A stretch of DNA of 64,000 bases. Origin: Alkalispirochaeta americana (GTDB taxonomy: Bacteria > Spirochaetota > Spirochaetia > DSM-27196 > Alkalispirochaetaceae). The stretch covers positions 1 through 64,000 of the forward strand of contig NZ_FTMS01000010.1 of NCBI RefSeq assembly GCF_900156105.1. Reading direction: 5' to 3'. The notes under the pieces are model-generated. The model saw only the letters and a program-made list of their open reading frames with translations, had not been told where the DNA came from and did no database searches. A program made the translations under genes and the position numbers. Positions 8,193 to 17,539 of this stretch are shown piece after piece. How positions within the stretch are numbered: the first letter of the stretch is position 1; each line of letters opens with the position of its first letter.

Positions 8193-10145
8193 ATGAAACC
8201 CTTCACACTCCGCCCCCGAAACGTTCTGGTTTTCTTCCTGATCTTTCTCGGCACGGTGGCCCTTGTCGTCACCGCAGGAACCCTGGTGCACCGCACGGCC
8301 CGTCTCCAGCAGAAACTCGAGAGCCTGAGCAGCAACCTGAGCGCCGAAGTAGAACGTCAGAACCAGCGGGGGCACCTCCTGGAAAACAACCAGCGCGTGG
8401 CCACAACCCATCTCCAGGAAGTTCGCGCCCTGATGAACCTTCCCACAGCGGAATTCCGGTTCTCCCTGGATGATACGGAGCTGGACCCGGGGACGGAAGA
8501 CGACGAGGACCTTCTCCTGCGCGCCCTCGACAGGATCGCCGTCCACCATGAACGCGAAGCCCTTCAGAAAGAGCTGAACGAGCTCTTCTCGCCGGGAAGC
8601 TCCCTGGCAGAAGATCTTCGCCAGAAGAATCTGACCATCGAGCCCGGTGCCCGACGCGGCCTCTGGACCCTCGAAGCCCCCCTCACGGACGATACAGACG
8701 ATACAGACGATACAGACAACACACACCAGACAGACTCCCTTTCCCCCCTGGCAACAATCAGCATCTCGGGAACCACTCCGCCGGCGCAAGCCGTGATTGA
8801 AACTGCCGATGGCGCATCGCGAAGGATCTCCTACACTGGCACCCTGCGGGAACGGCACCAGCAGATATCAACCGCCCTGGAAGAACTCCTGCCCCGGGCC
8901 CGGGAACACCAGGCAGCCCTGGCTGCCAAAGAAACCGGGAAAACCGGTCAGGATACCGCCCCGGACGAAGCCCCGGCCAGGGCAGACCTCGCCCCGGACG
9001 AAGCCGCCAGGGAATATCTTCAAACCCGGGCCGCCACGCCCCGCGTCCAGGAGCGTCTTGCGGAACATCGCCTCCACCTTGCCCGGGAACCCCGGGAAAC
9101 TCTGGATTTCTACGTCTTCGATATCACCTCCCTGGAGGGGGATACCCCTGAAGGCTCTTCCCTGGGGTCCCTGGCGGTGCTGAAACACACCGGCGAAATC
9201 TACCTGCTGGACCAGGAAGACATAATGATCACCGGTCTCAAAACCCTGGGAAAGGAGATCGAAGCACTCAGCAACCCCCAGGTGAGCTCTCCCGAGGATG
9301 CCCAAACCCTGCCGGAGAGTTTCCCCCCGGGCTTTCGGGGCGGCTCTCACCGGGATGGAACAAACATCCTCCTGGTCGGCACCCACGAAACAAAGGCCGA
9401 CTCGATCATGCTCCTCCACCTCTCGCCAGAGAAGACAATCTCCATCGTGAGCATCCCCCGGGACCTCTACTACCAGGGACGCAAGCTCAGCGATCACTAC
9501 GAAATCTACGGAGCCCGGACTTTCCTGGCCCGGATATCCGAGATTATCGGCCGCGAGATCGACGCCTACGTCTCCATAGATATGTACGCCTTTATCGAGG
9601 TAGTGGATATCCTCGGGGGGATCACTCTCACCCTGGAGGAGCCCCTGCGGGACCCCACCTACCGCGTCCGGGACAACGGAACCTGGAGCACCCTCTCCTT
9701 CCCTGCCGGCACTCACACCCTCTCCGGCGTGGAAGCGCTCCGCATCGCCCGATCCCGGGCAACCACCACCGATTTTGGACGCTCCAGCCGCCAGCACGAC
9801 ATCCTCGAGGCTCTGCGGCGGAGGATCAACACCCTCCACGCGGGCAACCTCTCCCAGGTCTACCGGCTGATACAAACCCTGGCCACCTACGTGGAGACCG
9901 ATCTCACCCCCTGGGAGATTACCCAGTTTTTCCTGGCCTACCGCAATGCCCCCATCACCAACCGCTCGGGCATGACCTATTACAACATTCTCTATTCCAC
10001 CTACAGCAACGTCCACTACCAGGGGATCACCCTGGCCGAGGCTGAAGCCAGGGAAAACTTCTTTATGGGGCTCTGGATTCTCCTTCCCCGGGGAGGGAAC
10101 TGGGACGTGATCCGCTGGTTTGTGGACGAGAACACCGGACCTTGA
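8193..10145 (+). CDS. LytR-CpsA-Psr (LCP) family membrane protein
   Basis: 650 residues. One N-terminal membrane segment (about 9-31), a likely coiled coil (33-65), a low-complexity Asp/Thr stretch near 167-180, then a long extracytoplasmic region. The C-terminal LCP domain (about 385-560) shows GTNILLVGTHETKADSIMLL, SIVSIPRDLYY, YVSIDMYAFIEVVDILGGI and GVEALRIARSR, with the conserved Asp/Arg phosphate-binding residues. LCP enzymes move lipid-linked glycopolymers onto peptidoglycan. Spirochaetes lack classical teichoic acids, so the acceptor or substrate is open. No good ribosome site precedes ATG 8193; TACCCT lies 10 bases upstream. Confidence 0.85.
   Translation: MKPFTLRPRNVLVFFLIFLGTVALVVTAGTLVHRTARLQQKLESLSSNLSAEVERQNQRGHLLENNQRVATTHLQEVRALMNLPTAEFRFSLDDTELDPGTEDDEDLLLRALDRIAVHHEREALQKELNELFSPGSSLAEDLRQKNLTIEPGARRGLWTLEAPLTDDTDDTDDTDNTHQTDSLSPLATISISGTTPPAQAVIETADGASRRISYTGTLRERHQQISTALEELLPRAREHQAALAAKETGKTGQDTAPDEAPARADLAPDEAAREYLQTRAATPRVQERLAEHRLHLAREPRETLDFYVFDITSLEGDTPEGSSLGSLAVLKHTGEIYLLDQEDIMITGLKTLGKEIEALSNPQVSSPEDAQTLPESFPPGFRGGSHRDGTNILLVGTHETKADSIMLLHLSPEKTISIVSIPRDLYYQGRKLSDHYEIYGARTFLARISEIIGREIDAYVSIDMYAFIEVVDILGGITLTLEEPLRDPTYRVRDNGTWSTLSFPAGTHTLSGVEALRIARSRATTTDFGRSSRQHDILEALRRRINTLHAGNLSQVYRLIQTLATYVETDLTPWEITQFFLAYRNAPITNRSGMTYYNILYSTYSNVHYQGITLAEAEARENFFMGLWILLPRGGNWDVIRWFVDENTGP
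8691..8717 (+). repeat. 9-bp tandem repeat in the LCP gene
   Basis: Three perfect copies of gatacagac (8691-8699, 8700-8708, 8709-8717) encoding DTD triplets, flanked by degenerate copies. It falls in the linker before the LCP domain. Confidence 0.9.
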
Positions 10146-10170
10146 AGAATCCCCGGGATTGCACATCGGA

Positions 10171-10215
10171 AGCAGTCCTGAAAGCAGCCCCGGGAGCAGC
10201 CCCGGGAGCAGCCCC
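10171..10215 (+). repeat. 12-bp tandem repeat just after the LCP gene
   Basis: Unit agcagccccggg at 10183-10194 and 10195-10206, a partial copy at 10207-10215 and a degenerate copy at 10171-10182. The rest of the 214-base gap to the chemoreceptor start shows no convincing promoter. Confidence 0.85.
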
Positions 10216-10359
10216 CAAAAAAAGTCGGTCATTTCACTGGCAAAACGGCTTTCCGTCCATCATAATCTGATGAGGAGGACGTTCCTCCCGGCTACCTCAC
10301 GTCACGTTGTTTGTATCCGGGCAAAGGCAACTACTCCTGCACTAGTAAGGGGGAATCGA

Positions 10360-12552
10360 ATGAAGAATATCAAACTGGGGATCAAACTGGTGGGAGGCTT
10401 CTCGCTGGTTGCCGCAATCGTTCTGGTGGTGGGGTTCTTCGGCTGGATGGGGGCCAACCAGATGAATCGCCATGTCGATGAGATCGCGCGGGTACGTCTC
10501 CCCAGCGTGGACGCTCTCCTCTCGCTCCGGGGCGAGTCCAACGCCCTGCGTATCGCCTTCCGCTCGCTTTTGAACCCCCGCATGTCCATGGAGGACCGGG
10601 AGCGGCAGTACGAGAACATCGAGACCGCGCGCCGGCGAACCTACGAGGACGCGATTGGTATCTACGAACCCCTGCCCCAGACGCCCGAGGAGGCCCGGCT
10701 CTGGCAACAGTTTCTCCCGGCCCTGGAGACCTGGGCAGAATACAACAACAACTTCATCACCGAAACCCGCCGCATCGAGGAATCGGAGATCCTGAACCCC
10801 GAGGAATACCAGGTAGTCATTCAGGGATTCATCGGCGATCACCAGGAGCTGATCCGGAACGTGGCGGTACTCCTGATCACGGGGAATGATTTCGCCGGCG
10901 GTGACGACCACCGGCGATGCGGCTTCGGCCAGTGGCTTGCAGAATACCGCACCCAGAACCCGGTAATTCTCCAGGCGATCCGCGAGATCGGCCCCTACCA
11001 CGAGGCGTTCCACCGGACGGTCACCGAGATCCGCACCGCCCTGCGTCAGGGGAACCAGGCCCGGGCGGAGGATCTTTTCTCCCAAACCCTCCTGCCCAGC
11101 GCCGACCGCACCATCGAGCTCTTTGGCACGATGCTCGCCGAGGCGGACCGGATAGACAATATCTACGACGAGCTGAGCCACCAGGCCCTCACCGAAGGGG
11201 TCCGCCATCAGCAGGCAGCCATGGCAATCCTCGATCAAATCATTGACATCAACCGGGCCGTGGCAGCCGAGGCAACAGAGCAAGCCGTCCGCGACGGCGC
11301 ACGGGTACAGCGGATCGCCCTGACAGGAATCATTCTGGGAGTAACCCTGGCGCTGGTCCTGGGCATGCTCCTTACGCGGGCAATCACCGGGCCCGTCTAC
11401 AAGGGAGTATCCTTTGCCCAAGAGCTGGCAAAAGGAGACCTCACCACAACCCTCGATATCGACCAAAAGGACGAGATTGGCATCCTGGCCAAGGCCCTCC
11501 AGGAGATGAGGGATCAGCTCCTGAGCGTTGTCGCCGATATCCAGTCCGCCTCGGCAAACGTCTCGGCAGGGAGCGAAGAGATGAGCGGCACCGCCCAGCA
11601 GCTTTCCCAGGGAGCAACGGAACAGGCCGCCAGCGCCGAGGAAGTCTCCTCTTCCATGGAAGAGATGGGCGCCAACATCCGCCAGAACTCCGACAACGCC
11701 ATGCAAACCGAGAAGATCTCCCAGAAGGCAGCCCGCAATGCCACAGAAGGAGGCGAAGCGGTTTCGCAAACCGTAACTGCCATGAAAGAGATCTCCGAAA
11801 AGATCAATATCATCGACGAGATCGCCCGCAATACCAACCTTCTGGCGCTGAATGCCGCCATTGAGGCCGCCCGGGCCGGAGAACACGGCAAGGGCTTTGC
11901 CGTGGTGGCCAGCGAGGTGCGAAAACTGGCCGAACGAAGCCAGAAAGCCGCCGCCGAGATCGCGAATCTCTCCCGCAGCAGCGTGGCCGTAGCCGAACAG
12001 GCAGGAACGATGATCAGCGAGATCATACCCGACATCCAGAAGACGGCCGAACTGGTCCAGGAAATCACTGCGGCCAGCCGGGAGCAAAACAGCGGGGCCG
12101 ATCAGATCAACCAGGCCCTGATGCAGCTCGACCAGGTGGTACAGCAGAATGCCTCGGCATCGGAGGAAATGGCCTCCATGGCCGAAGAACTCAGCAGCCA
12201 GGCCGAGCAGCTCCAGAGCACCATGGAATTCTTCCGGGTAAACAATTCCGGTCGGAGCGGGGAGGCGCCACGGGGGGCCGCCCTGTCTCATCAGAAAGGT
12301 GCGGCCTCGGGAGGCCGAAGCTCTGGGGCTTCCGGATCCGGCGCGTCCGGAGCCAGAGGAGCCTCATCCAAAGGAACGGGAGGGCCGGGGAAGAGCACTC
12401 GGCGACTGGAGCAGCACCAGTCGGGCGCATCGGGATCATCCGAGAGGGGGATCACTCTGGCCGAGAAGGGATCCCAGACAAACTCCCGGATATCGCTGGA
12501 CCTGAACGAGAACGGCCCCGACGATATCGACGGCGAGTTCGAGAGCTTCTAG
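10360..12552 (+). CDS. Methyl-accepting chemotaxis protein with CZB-like sensor and CheR tether
   Basis: 730 residues from ATG 10360 (AAGGGGG upstream). Membrane segment at about 13-31, periplasmic sensor 32-315, second membrane segment about 318-339, HAMP, then a cytoplasmic signalling domain with the hairpin region NLLALNAAIEAARAGEHGKG. The sensor contains His161, Cys187 in CGFGQW, His214 and His218, the 3His/1Cys arrangement of zinc-binding CZB domains, which are usually cytoplasmic. The tail is Gly/Ser-rich and ends in EFESF, matching the CheR/CheB-binding pentapeptide pattern of NWETF. Zinc or oxidant sensing is inferred from these residues. Confidence 0.9.
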   Translation: MKNIKLGIKLVGGFSLVAAIVLVVGFFGWMGANQMNRHVDEIARVRLPSVDALLSLRGESNALRIAFRSLLNPRMSMEDRERQYENIETARRRTYEDAIGIYEPLPQTPEEARLWQQFLPALETWAEYNNNFITETRRIEESEILNPEEYQVVIQGFIGDHQELIRNVAVLLITGNDFAGGDDHRRCGFGQWLAEYRTQNPVILQAIREIGPYHEAFHRTVTEIRTALRQGNQARAEDLFSQTLLPSADRTIELFGTMLAEADRIDNIYDELSHQALTEGVRHQQAAMAILDQIIDINRAVAAEATEQAVRDGARVQRIALTGIILGVTLALVLGMLLTRAITGPVYKGVSFAQELAKGDLTTTLDIDQKDEIGILAKALQEMRDQLLSVVADIQSASANVSAGSEEMSGTAQQLSQGATEQAASAEEVSSSMEEMGANIRQNSDNAMQTEKISQKAARNATEGGEAVSQTVTAMKEISEKINIIDEIARNTNLLALNAAIEAARAGEHGKGFAVVASEVRKLAERSQKAAAEIANLSRSSVAVAEQAGTMISEIIPDIQKTAELVQEITAASREQNSGADQINQALMQLDQVVQQNASASEEMASMAEELSSQAEQLQSTMEFFRVNNSGRSGEAPRGAALSHQKGAASGGRSSGASGSGASGARGASSKGTGGPGKSTRRLEQHQSGASGSSERGITLAEKGSQTNSRISLDLNENGPDDIDGEFESF

Positions 12553-12595
12553 CTCCCGACCGGTCAGCCCGGTCATGCAAGAACCCTACACCTTT

Positions 12596-12631
12596 ACCAG
12601 CGCGCCCTCCTCGGGGGGCGCGCTGGTCGTT
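12596..12631 (+). terminator. Probable terminator after the chemoreceptor gene
   Basis: ACCAGCGCGCC (12596-12606) pairs with GGCGCGCTGGT (12617-12627), an 11-bp stem followed by CGTTT. The weak T-tract lowers confidence. Confidence 0.6.
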
Positions 12632-12711
12632 TCGCCCCCCGGGCGTGCTCTGCAAAATCTGTGGTCTTTCAGGAGATGAAGGAGTGGATTTGCAGAAGAT
12701 CTTGCCCTATC

Positions 12712-13782
12712 ATGGTGTCCATGAAGAGTTGCTACGCCTCGGACATTCTCCCCACGGCAACCCGCTGGCTCCAGGAAGGGCGAAGCGTTGTGGTGGGCAC
12801 CATTATCCATCAGCAGGGATCTTCCAGCGCCCCCCTGGCGGCCCGCATGATCTGCAACGAACAGGAAGAGGTTGCCGGCGCCGTCAGTGGCGGTTGCGTT
12901 GAATCCGATCTCGCCCGCCAGGCCCAGGAGGTGATCAGGACGGGAACACCGCGTCTGGTTCACTACGGCCCCCGGGAGACCACCTCCGAACCGGAGCCGA
13001 TCCTGGAGGTGGGGCTTGCCTGTGGAGGGGCGATCACGGTCCTCCTTGAACCTCTGGACTCGACCTGGCTCGCTGGGCATCAAGACTCCTTTTGCGGAGT
13101 GGTAACGGTCCAGGTGGCAGAAACCCCTCCCTTCAGGGTAACCAGAACCTGGTACCCCCGGGAGATGCCCTTTGGGGCGGGCCTGGTGCGTGACGCCTGG
13201 GAGTCGGGTGCAGCCAGAAGCAAACGGGCCGGCAAAATGATCCTTCTGGCGGAACCGGTTATCCCGGCACCAACGGTACTTGTCTTCGGCGCAACCCCCG
13301 TAGCAGACGCCCTGGTCCGGCTGGCCCGGGTCATGGGGTACTCCTCGGTGATCAGCGATCCCCGGGAGGCCCGCTTTTCGGGGCCTCGTCCCGTAGCCGA
13401 CGAGGAACTTCAGGACTGGCCGGACCAGACCCTTCAGGAACTTCTCCGCAGGGGATCCCTGGCCCCGCCCCAAGAGCTCTTTGTGGTCTCCCTGGACCAC
13501 GAACCCCGCTTTGAAGACGCTCTATGGGAAGCCCTTCTGGAAGAGATGGAAAGAGGCACTATCGCGAAACCCGCCTATACGGGGGCAATCGGGCAAAAAG
13601 ACCGCGCCCTGGAACGGCAGACGCGCGCCCGGCAAAGGGGCCTGGACCTCTCACCCCTGGAGCCGATTTACACGCCCGTTGGCATGAATCTGGGAGGCAA
13701 GGCCCCGGCCGAGGTAGCCCTGAGCATCATCGCCCAGATTGTTGCCTCTCGCCATGGACGACCCGGGGGACACCTGGCCTGA
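12712..13782 (+). CDS. XdhC/CoxI-family molybdenum hydroxylase maturation factor
   Basis: About 356 residues. The N-terminal XdhC/CoxI domain shows SDILPTATRWLQEGRSVVVG and EVAGAVSGGCVESDLARQA; the C-terminal half has the Rossmann-like XdhC_C region with NLGGKAPAEVALSIIAQI. XdhC proteins load sulfurated molybdenum cofactor into xanthine dehydrogenase-type enzymes. The start is uncertain: in-frame ATGs at 12676, 12712 and 12721 all lack a good ribosome site at normal spacing. 12712 was chosen because family members begin just before the DILP helix. No hydroxylase is encoded in the window. Neighbours (P-loop NTPase, purine permease) fit purine catabolism. Confidence 0.82.
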   Translation: MVSMKSCYASDILPTATRWLQEGRSVVVGTIIHQQGSSSAPLAARMICNEQEEVAGAVSGGCVESDLARQAQEVIRTGTPRLVHYGPRETTSEPEPILEVGLACGGAITVLLEPLDSTWLAGHQDSFCGVVTVQVAETPPFRVTRTWYPREMPFGAGLVRDAWESGAARSKRAGKMILLAEPVIPAPTVLVFGATPVADALVRLARVMGYSSVISDPREARFSGPRPVADEELQDWPDQTLQELLRRGSLAPPQELFVVSLDHEPRFEDALWEALLEEMERGTIAKPAYTGAIGQKDRALERQTRARQRGLDLSPLEPIYTPVGMNLGGKAPAEVALSIIAQIVASRHGRPGGHLA

Positions 13783-13803
13783 GCCCCTCCAGCCACATCG
13801 AGG

Positions 13804-14460
13804 CTAGCGGAGCAAACTGCGCAGGAAAGCCGGACGTTCGGCATCTCCCCCTTCCCCGACGCCAATCGTCACGGGAGAACACCCCTTCCTCTCCCGGCGA
13901 ATATAGTTGCACAGAGTTGCCACCAGGGAGGGGCGCACCACCACCACCAGCGGCAGAAGCGGAAGCTCCGCCCCCCTGAGCAGATCGCGCAGAAGAGCCG
14001 AGAAGCCTTCTCCCCGATTCAACTCAAGAGGTCCTATCTCGTCCAGAACCGCCAGGCGATGATCTCCCTGAAGAAGTTCCTGCCGCAGGGCATCCCCGGC
14101 TGCACCCAGAGCCTGTCGGGAGAAACGATACGGCCCCAGGATCACTCCCTCCGGGGGAACCTCCTCCGGAGGAGCCTCCTCCTGAGGAGCCTCCGCCAAC
14201 GTGTGGCGAAGACCATCTTCCTCGGACGCCCTCTGGGGCCGATAGTCAGGATCAACCACACGAGCCAGGGCAAAGCGCGCGCCACCGGGCAGAACCACCG
14301 AATCTATGCCGAAACGTCTCCCCTCGCCATCCTCACAGGCAGGGGAGATCAAGGCAGCCACCCCGCTGTGACGCGCCGCCAGAACGGAGCAGAATCTGGT
14401 TTTTCCCGAGCCCCTCGGCCCCGTCAAAACGGTTACCAGGGGCTCTCTCCCTCTTTGCAT
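13804..14460 (-). CDS. P-loop NTPase, THEP1-like, of the molybdenum hydroxylase type
   Basis: 218 residues. Walker A is TGPRGSGKTRFC at the N-terminus and Walker B is RLAVLDEIGPLELNRGEGF, the pattern of the THEP1/nucleotide-binding family that often accompanies Mo-hydroxylase accessory genes. Start ATG 14460 is supported by GGGAGG about five bases upstream. An in-frame acidic repeat (APQEEAPPEEVPPEG) sits in the middle. It lies between the XdhC-like gene and a purine permease but on the opposite strand, so it is a functional neighbour rather than an operon partner. Exact substrate unknown. Confidence 0.65.
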   Translation of the reverse strand: MQRGREPLVTVLTGPRGSGKTRFCSVLAARHSGVAALISPACEDGEGRRFGIDSVVLPGGARFALARVVDPDYRPQRASEEDGLRHTLAEAPQEEAPPEEVPPEGVILGPYRFSRQALGAAGDALRQELLQGDHRLAVLDEIGPLELNRGEGFSALLRDLLRGAELPLLPLVVVVRPSLVATLCNYIRRERKGCSPVTIGVGEGGDAERPAFLRSLLR

Positions 14461-14492
14461 GGATCCTCCCGGGGTTCAAGATTACCCTGCTC

Positions 14493-14522
14493 AATATACT
14501 TCCCGAAGCACCTCCAGGGCAA
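14493..14522 (-). promoter_or_regulatory. Candidate promoter for the NTPase gene
   Basis: Reverse strand TTGCCC (14522-14517), 18 bases, TATATT (14498-14493), leaving about 32 bases to the start and including the ribosome site. Confidence 0.45.
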
Positions 14523-14609
14523 AACCTGGCCGTCCGCGCAGTATACAAACCCTACTAATCCGTGGTACAAGTCCGGGCATCCAACACAAAGGGAGCTCAT
14601 AGCACAACC

Positions 14610-15914
14610 ATGCACAACACAATGGAAACCTTTTTTGAACTCAAGAAGAACAAAACCGATGTCCGCACAGAGGTAATCGCAGGAATTACCACCTTCCTGA
14701 CCATGGCCTACATCCTTGTTGTCCAGCCCCTGACCCTGGCCGAGGCTGGAATGGACTTCGGCGCAGTCTTCACCGCTACAGCGATCGCCTCCTTCATAGG
14801 GACCATGGTGATGGCCCTGGTAGCAAAGTTGCCCTTCGCGCTGGCTCCCGGTATGGGGCTCAACGCCTTTTTTGCCTTCTCGGTTGTCGTGGGAATGGGC
14901 CGAAGCTGGCAGTTTGCCCTGACAGCGGTCTTTCTGGAGGGAATCATCTTCATCATTCTCACGATGCTCAACGTTCGGGAAGCTATCGTGGACAGCATCC
15001 CCGAGAACATCAAGAAAGCAATCTCCGTGGGTATCGGCCTCTTTATCGCCTTCGTGGGATTCAAGAACGCCGGGATCATCGTGGCCCACGAACAAACGCT
15101 GGTCCAGCTGGGGAGCATGGCTGAACCGGGAGTACTGGTGGCGCTGATCGGCCTGATCGGGACCGGAGCCTTCGTGGCGCTCAAAATGAAAGGCGCCCTC
15201 CTGGTGGGAATCCTGGCGGCCACGGTGATCGGTATCCCCTTCGGCATTACCACCGTTCGTGAAGGATTTCAGCTCATCAGCGCTCCCCCTTCAATCGCTC
15301 CGGTGTTCATGCAGTTTGAGTGGGGCCAGATTTTCACCTTCGACATGCTCCTGGTGGTCTTCACCTTTCTCTTTGTCGATATGTTCGACACCGTGGGAAC
15401 CCTGGTGGGGGTCTCCACCAAGGCGGGCCTCATGACAAAAGACGGGAAGATTCCCCGCGTAAAGGGCGCCCTCATGGCCGACGCCATAGGCACAACGGCG
15501 GGAGCGATGCTCGGAACCAGCACCGTCACCACCTACATCGAAAGCGCCGCCGGAGTAGAAGAGGGGGGCCGCACGGGTCTCACTGCCCTGGTCACGGCTT
15601 GTTTCTTCCTGGTCGCCCTCTTTTTCAGCCAGGTCTTTCTCCTGATACCCGCAGCCGCCACGGCTCCGGCCCTGATCCTGGTAGGTGTCTTCATGGCAAG
15701 CCCCGTGAAGGACATCGACTTCACCGACTACACCGAGGCGATTCCGGCCTTTTTGACCCTTATCGTCATGCCCTTGACCTTCAGCATCTCCGAGGGGATC
15801 GTCTTCGGCGTTCTCTCCTACGTATTCCTGAAGCTCCTCACGGGGCGACACAAGGAAATAACCCTCCTGACCTACCTGGTGGGAGTCTTCTTCCTGATCA
15901 GCCTGGTGGTATAG
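14610..15914 (+). CDS. NCS2/AzgA-type purine permease
   Basis: 434 residues with about 12 hydrophobic segments. Family motifs include RTEVIAGITTFLTMAYILVV near the N-terminus, APGMGLNAFFAF, and LVVFTFLFVDMFDTVGTLVG with GTSTVTTYIESAAGVEEGGR. These are typical of AzgA/PbuG adenine-guanine-hypoxanthine transporters in the inner membrane. Starts at 14610 or 14622 are possible; AAAGGGAG lies 14 bases before 14610. No purine riboswitch is visible in the 149 bases upstream. Its last 17 bases overlap the end of the convergent ilvA gene. Confidence 0.9.
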   Translation: MHNTMETFFELKKNKTDVRTEVIAGITTFLTMAYILVVQPLTLAEAGMDFGAVFTATAIASFIGTMVMALVAKLPFALAPGMGLNAFFAFSVVVGMGRSWQFALTAVFLEGIIFIILTMLNVREAIVDSIPENIKKAISVGIGLFIAFVGFKNAGIIVAHEQTLVQLGSMAEPGVLVALIGLIGTGAFVALKMKGALLVGILAATVIGIPFGITTVREGFQLISAPPSIAPVFMQFEWGQIFTFDMLLVVFTFLFVDMFDTVGTLVGVSTKAGLMTKDGKIPRVKGALMADAIGTTAGAMLGTSTVTTYIESAAGVEEGGRTGLTALVTACFFLVALFFSQVFLLIPAAATAPALILVGVFMASPVKDIDFTDYTEAIPAFLTLIVMPLTFSISEGIVFGVLSYVFLKLLTGRHKEITLLTYLVGVFFLISLVV

Positions 15915-17466
15915 AAGGATTTCCGGGGACAGGGTCGATACCCTGCCCCCGGGACCACGCCCCTGTCCCTCGGGAGGTCAGAAAGAGGTCCACCGAGGGA
16001 GACCCCTCCAAAGAGCTCCATTCGTAGCCTGTTTCACGAAGCCGCGCCTCCAGAGCACCCCGGTCATCAGCCTGAAAGCCAATAAGCACGTTCCCCCTGT
16101 CGCTGGCCCGGTTTCGATAGTGAAAGGCGCTGATGTTCCAGCGAGTCCCCAAAGTCCCAAGAAAATCACCCAGCGCGCCGGGACGCTCCGGAAAATGAAT
16201 CTGATAGAGGTGCTCCGCCTGATCGCCCGGCACGGCACCACCGATCATGTGACGGACGTGTTCCTTGGCGATCTCGTCATCGGAAAGATCTGTGTGGTCG
16301 TAGCCCAGGGCCTCCATCCGTGCAAGAAACGTCCCCCGGTCGGCAGAGCTGGAAACGCTGACACCCACCAGCACATGGGCCGTCTCGCCCGGGCGAAAGC
16401 GGTAATGAAACTGGGTGATCGCGTGATCACCCACCAGGGCTGCGCAGAACTGCCGGAGAGCACCAGCCCGTTCCGGCATGGCCGTTGCCACCAGCACCTC
16501 CCGACCGGAGCCGATCAGGGTGCGCTCGGCCACCTGCTGGAGGCGTTCAAAGGTCATGTTTGCGCCCGAGCAGACCGCCACCGCGTGAGCATCCCGAGGC
16601 AGATCGGTCTTCATGATCCCTGCGGCAGCCAGGGCTCCTGCGGGTTCCACAATACTGCGGGTGTCCTCAAAGACCGCCTTGATGGCGGCGCAGATCTCGT
16701 CGGTGCTCACGGTGATCACCCTGTCCACGTAGCGGCGTACCGCCTCAAACGTGTGGGCTCCCACTTGTTTGACCGCCACACCGTCGGCAAAAATTCCCAC
16801 GTGGTCCAGCCGAACCCGCTCTCCCGCCTTCAGGGAGCGCTCCATGGCGTTGCTGTCGGCGGGCTCCACGCCAATAATTTCCACCTGGGGGAGTAGCTGC
16901 TTCACATAAAGGGAAATCCCCGCCAGAAGCCCCCCTCCCCCTACAGGAACAAAGATATGAGTGACATCGGGGAGCTGTTCCAGGATCTCCCGGCCAATCG
17001 TACCCTGGCCGGCGATAACCAGCGGGTCATCGAAGGGGTGAATGAAGGTGGCCCCGCTCTGGCGGAGCAACTCCCGGGCGCAGGCGTAGGCCTCCTGAAA
17101 GGAGTCCCCCTCCAGAACGACCCGGGCCCCATGGCCTCGCACAGCATCAACCTTGATGAGAGGCGTTGTTTTGGGCATCACGATCGTGGCGGGAATGCCC
17201 AGCATGGAGGCGCTGAGGGCAACCCCCTGGGCGTGGTTACCCGCGCTTGCCGCGATCACACCACGCTGACGTTCTTCCCCGGTGAGTGCCACGATCCGGT
17301 TGTAGGCTCCGCGTATTTTGAAGGAGTGCACGGGCTGGAGATCTTCCCGCTTTAAATACACCCTCGCCCCCCGGAGCGCCGAAAGCTTCGGGGCCGGAGA
17401 GAGAGGCGTCTCCTCCGCCGCCTGGTAGACCCGGGCGAGGAGGACCTGTTTGAAGGCATCAGTCAT
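15898..17466 (-). CDS. ilvA: Threonine ammonia-lyase (biosynthetic type)
   Basis: 522 residues, the length of long-form IlvA (E. coli 514). The PLP lysine is in QPVHSFKIRGAYN, the glycine loop is FVPVGGGGLLAGIS, and the Ser/Gly substrate loop is AASAGNHAQGVA. Two C-terminal ACT-like regulatory repeats are recognisable: RAGALRQFCAAL about residues 335-415, and ERPGALGDFLGTL about 430-500. The enzyme deaminates threonine to 2-oxobutanoate for isoleucine synthesis and is normally inhibited by isoleucine through these repeats. It follows the SPOR gene by 73 bases. Upstream GATACC ends eight bases before the ATG with no ribosome site. Confidence 0.93.
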   Translation of the reverse strand: MTDAFKQVLLARVYQAAEETPLSPAPKLSALRGARVYLKREDLQPVHSFKIRGAYNRIVALTGEERQRGVIAASAGNHAQGVALSASMLGIPATIVMPKTTPLIKVDAVRGHGARVVLEGDSFQEAYACARELLRQSGATFIHPFDDPLVIAGQGTIGREILEQLPDVTHIFVPVGGGGLLAGISLYVKQLLPQVEIIGVEPADSNAMERSLKAGERVRLDHVGIFADGVAVKQVGAHTFEAVRRYVDRVITVSTDEICAAIKAVFEDTRSIVEPAGALAAAGIMKTDLPRDAHAVAVCSGANMTFERLQQVAERTLIGSGREVLVATAMPERAGALRQFCAALVGDHAITQFHYRFRPGETAHVLVGVSVSSSADRGTFLARMEALGYDHTDLSDDEIAKEHVRHMIGGAVPGDQAEHLYQIHFPERPGALGDFLGTLGTRWNISAFHYRNRASDRGNVLIGFQADDRGALEARLRETGYEWSSLEGSPSVDLFLTSRGTGAWSRGQGIDPVPGNPSIPPG

Positions 17467-17539
17467 GAGGCCATGGTATCGTCCAGGGGCAGAAGATATC
17501 CACCCCCTCCAGCCCCCTCCGTCAGAGAGACCTCTGGAA

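Noticed and set aside
14461-14609. Purine riboswitch before the AzgA-type permease
   Set aside because: No conserved three-way junction core or paired loop sequences could be found by eye, and no terminator-like expression platform is present.
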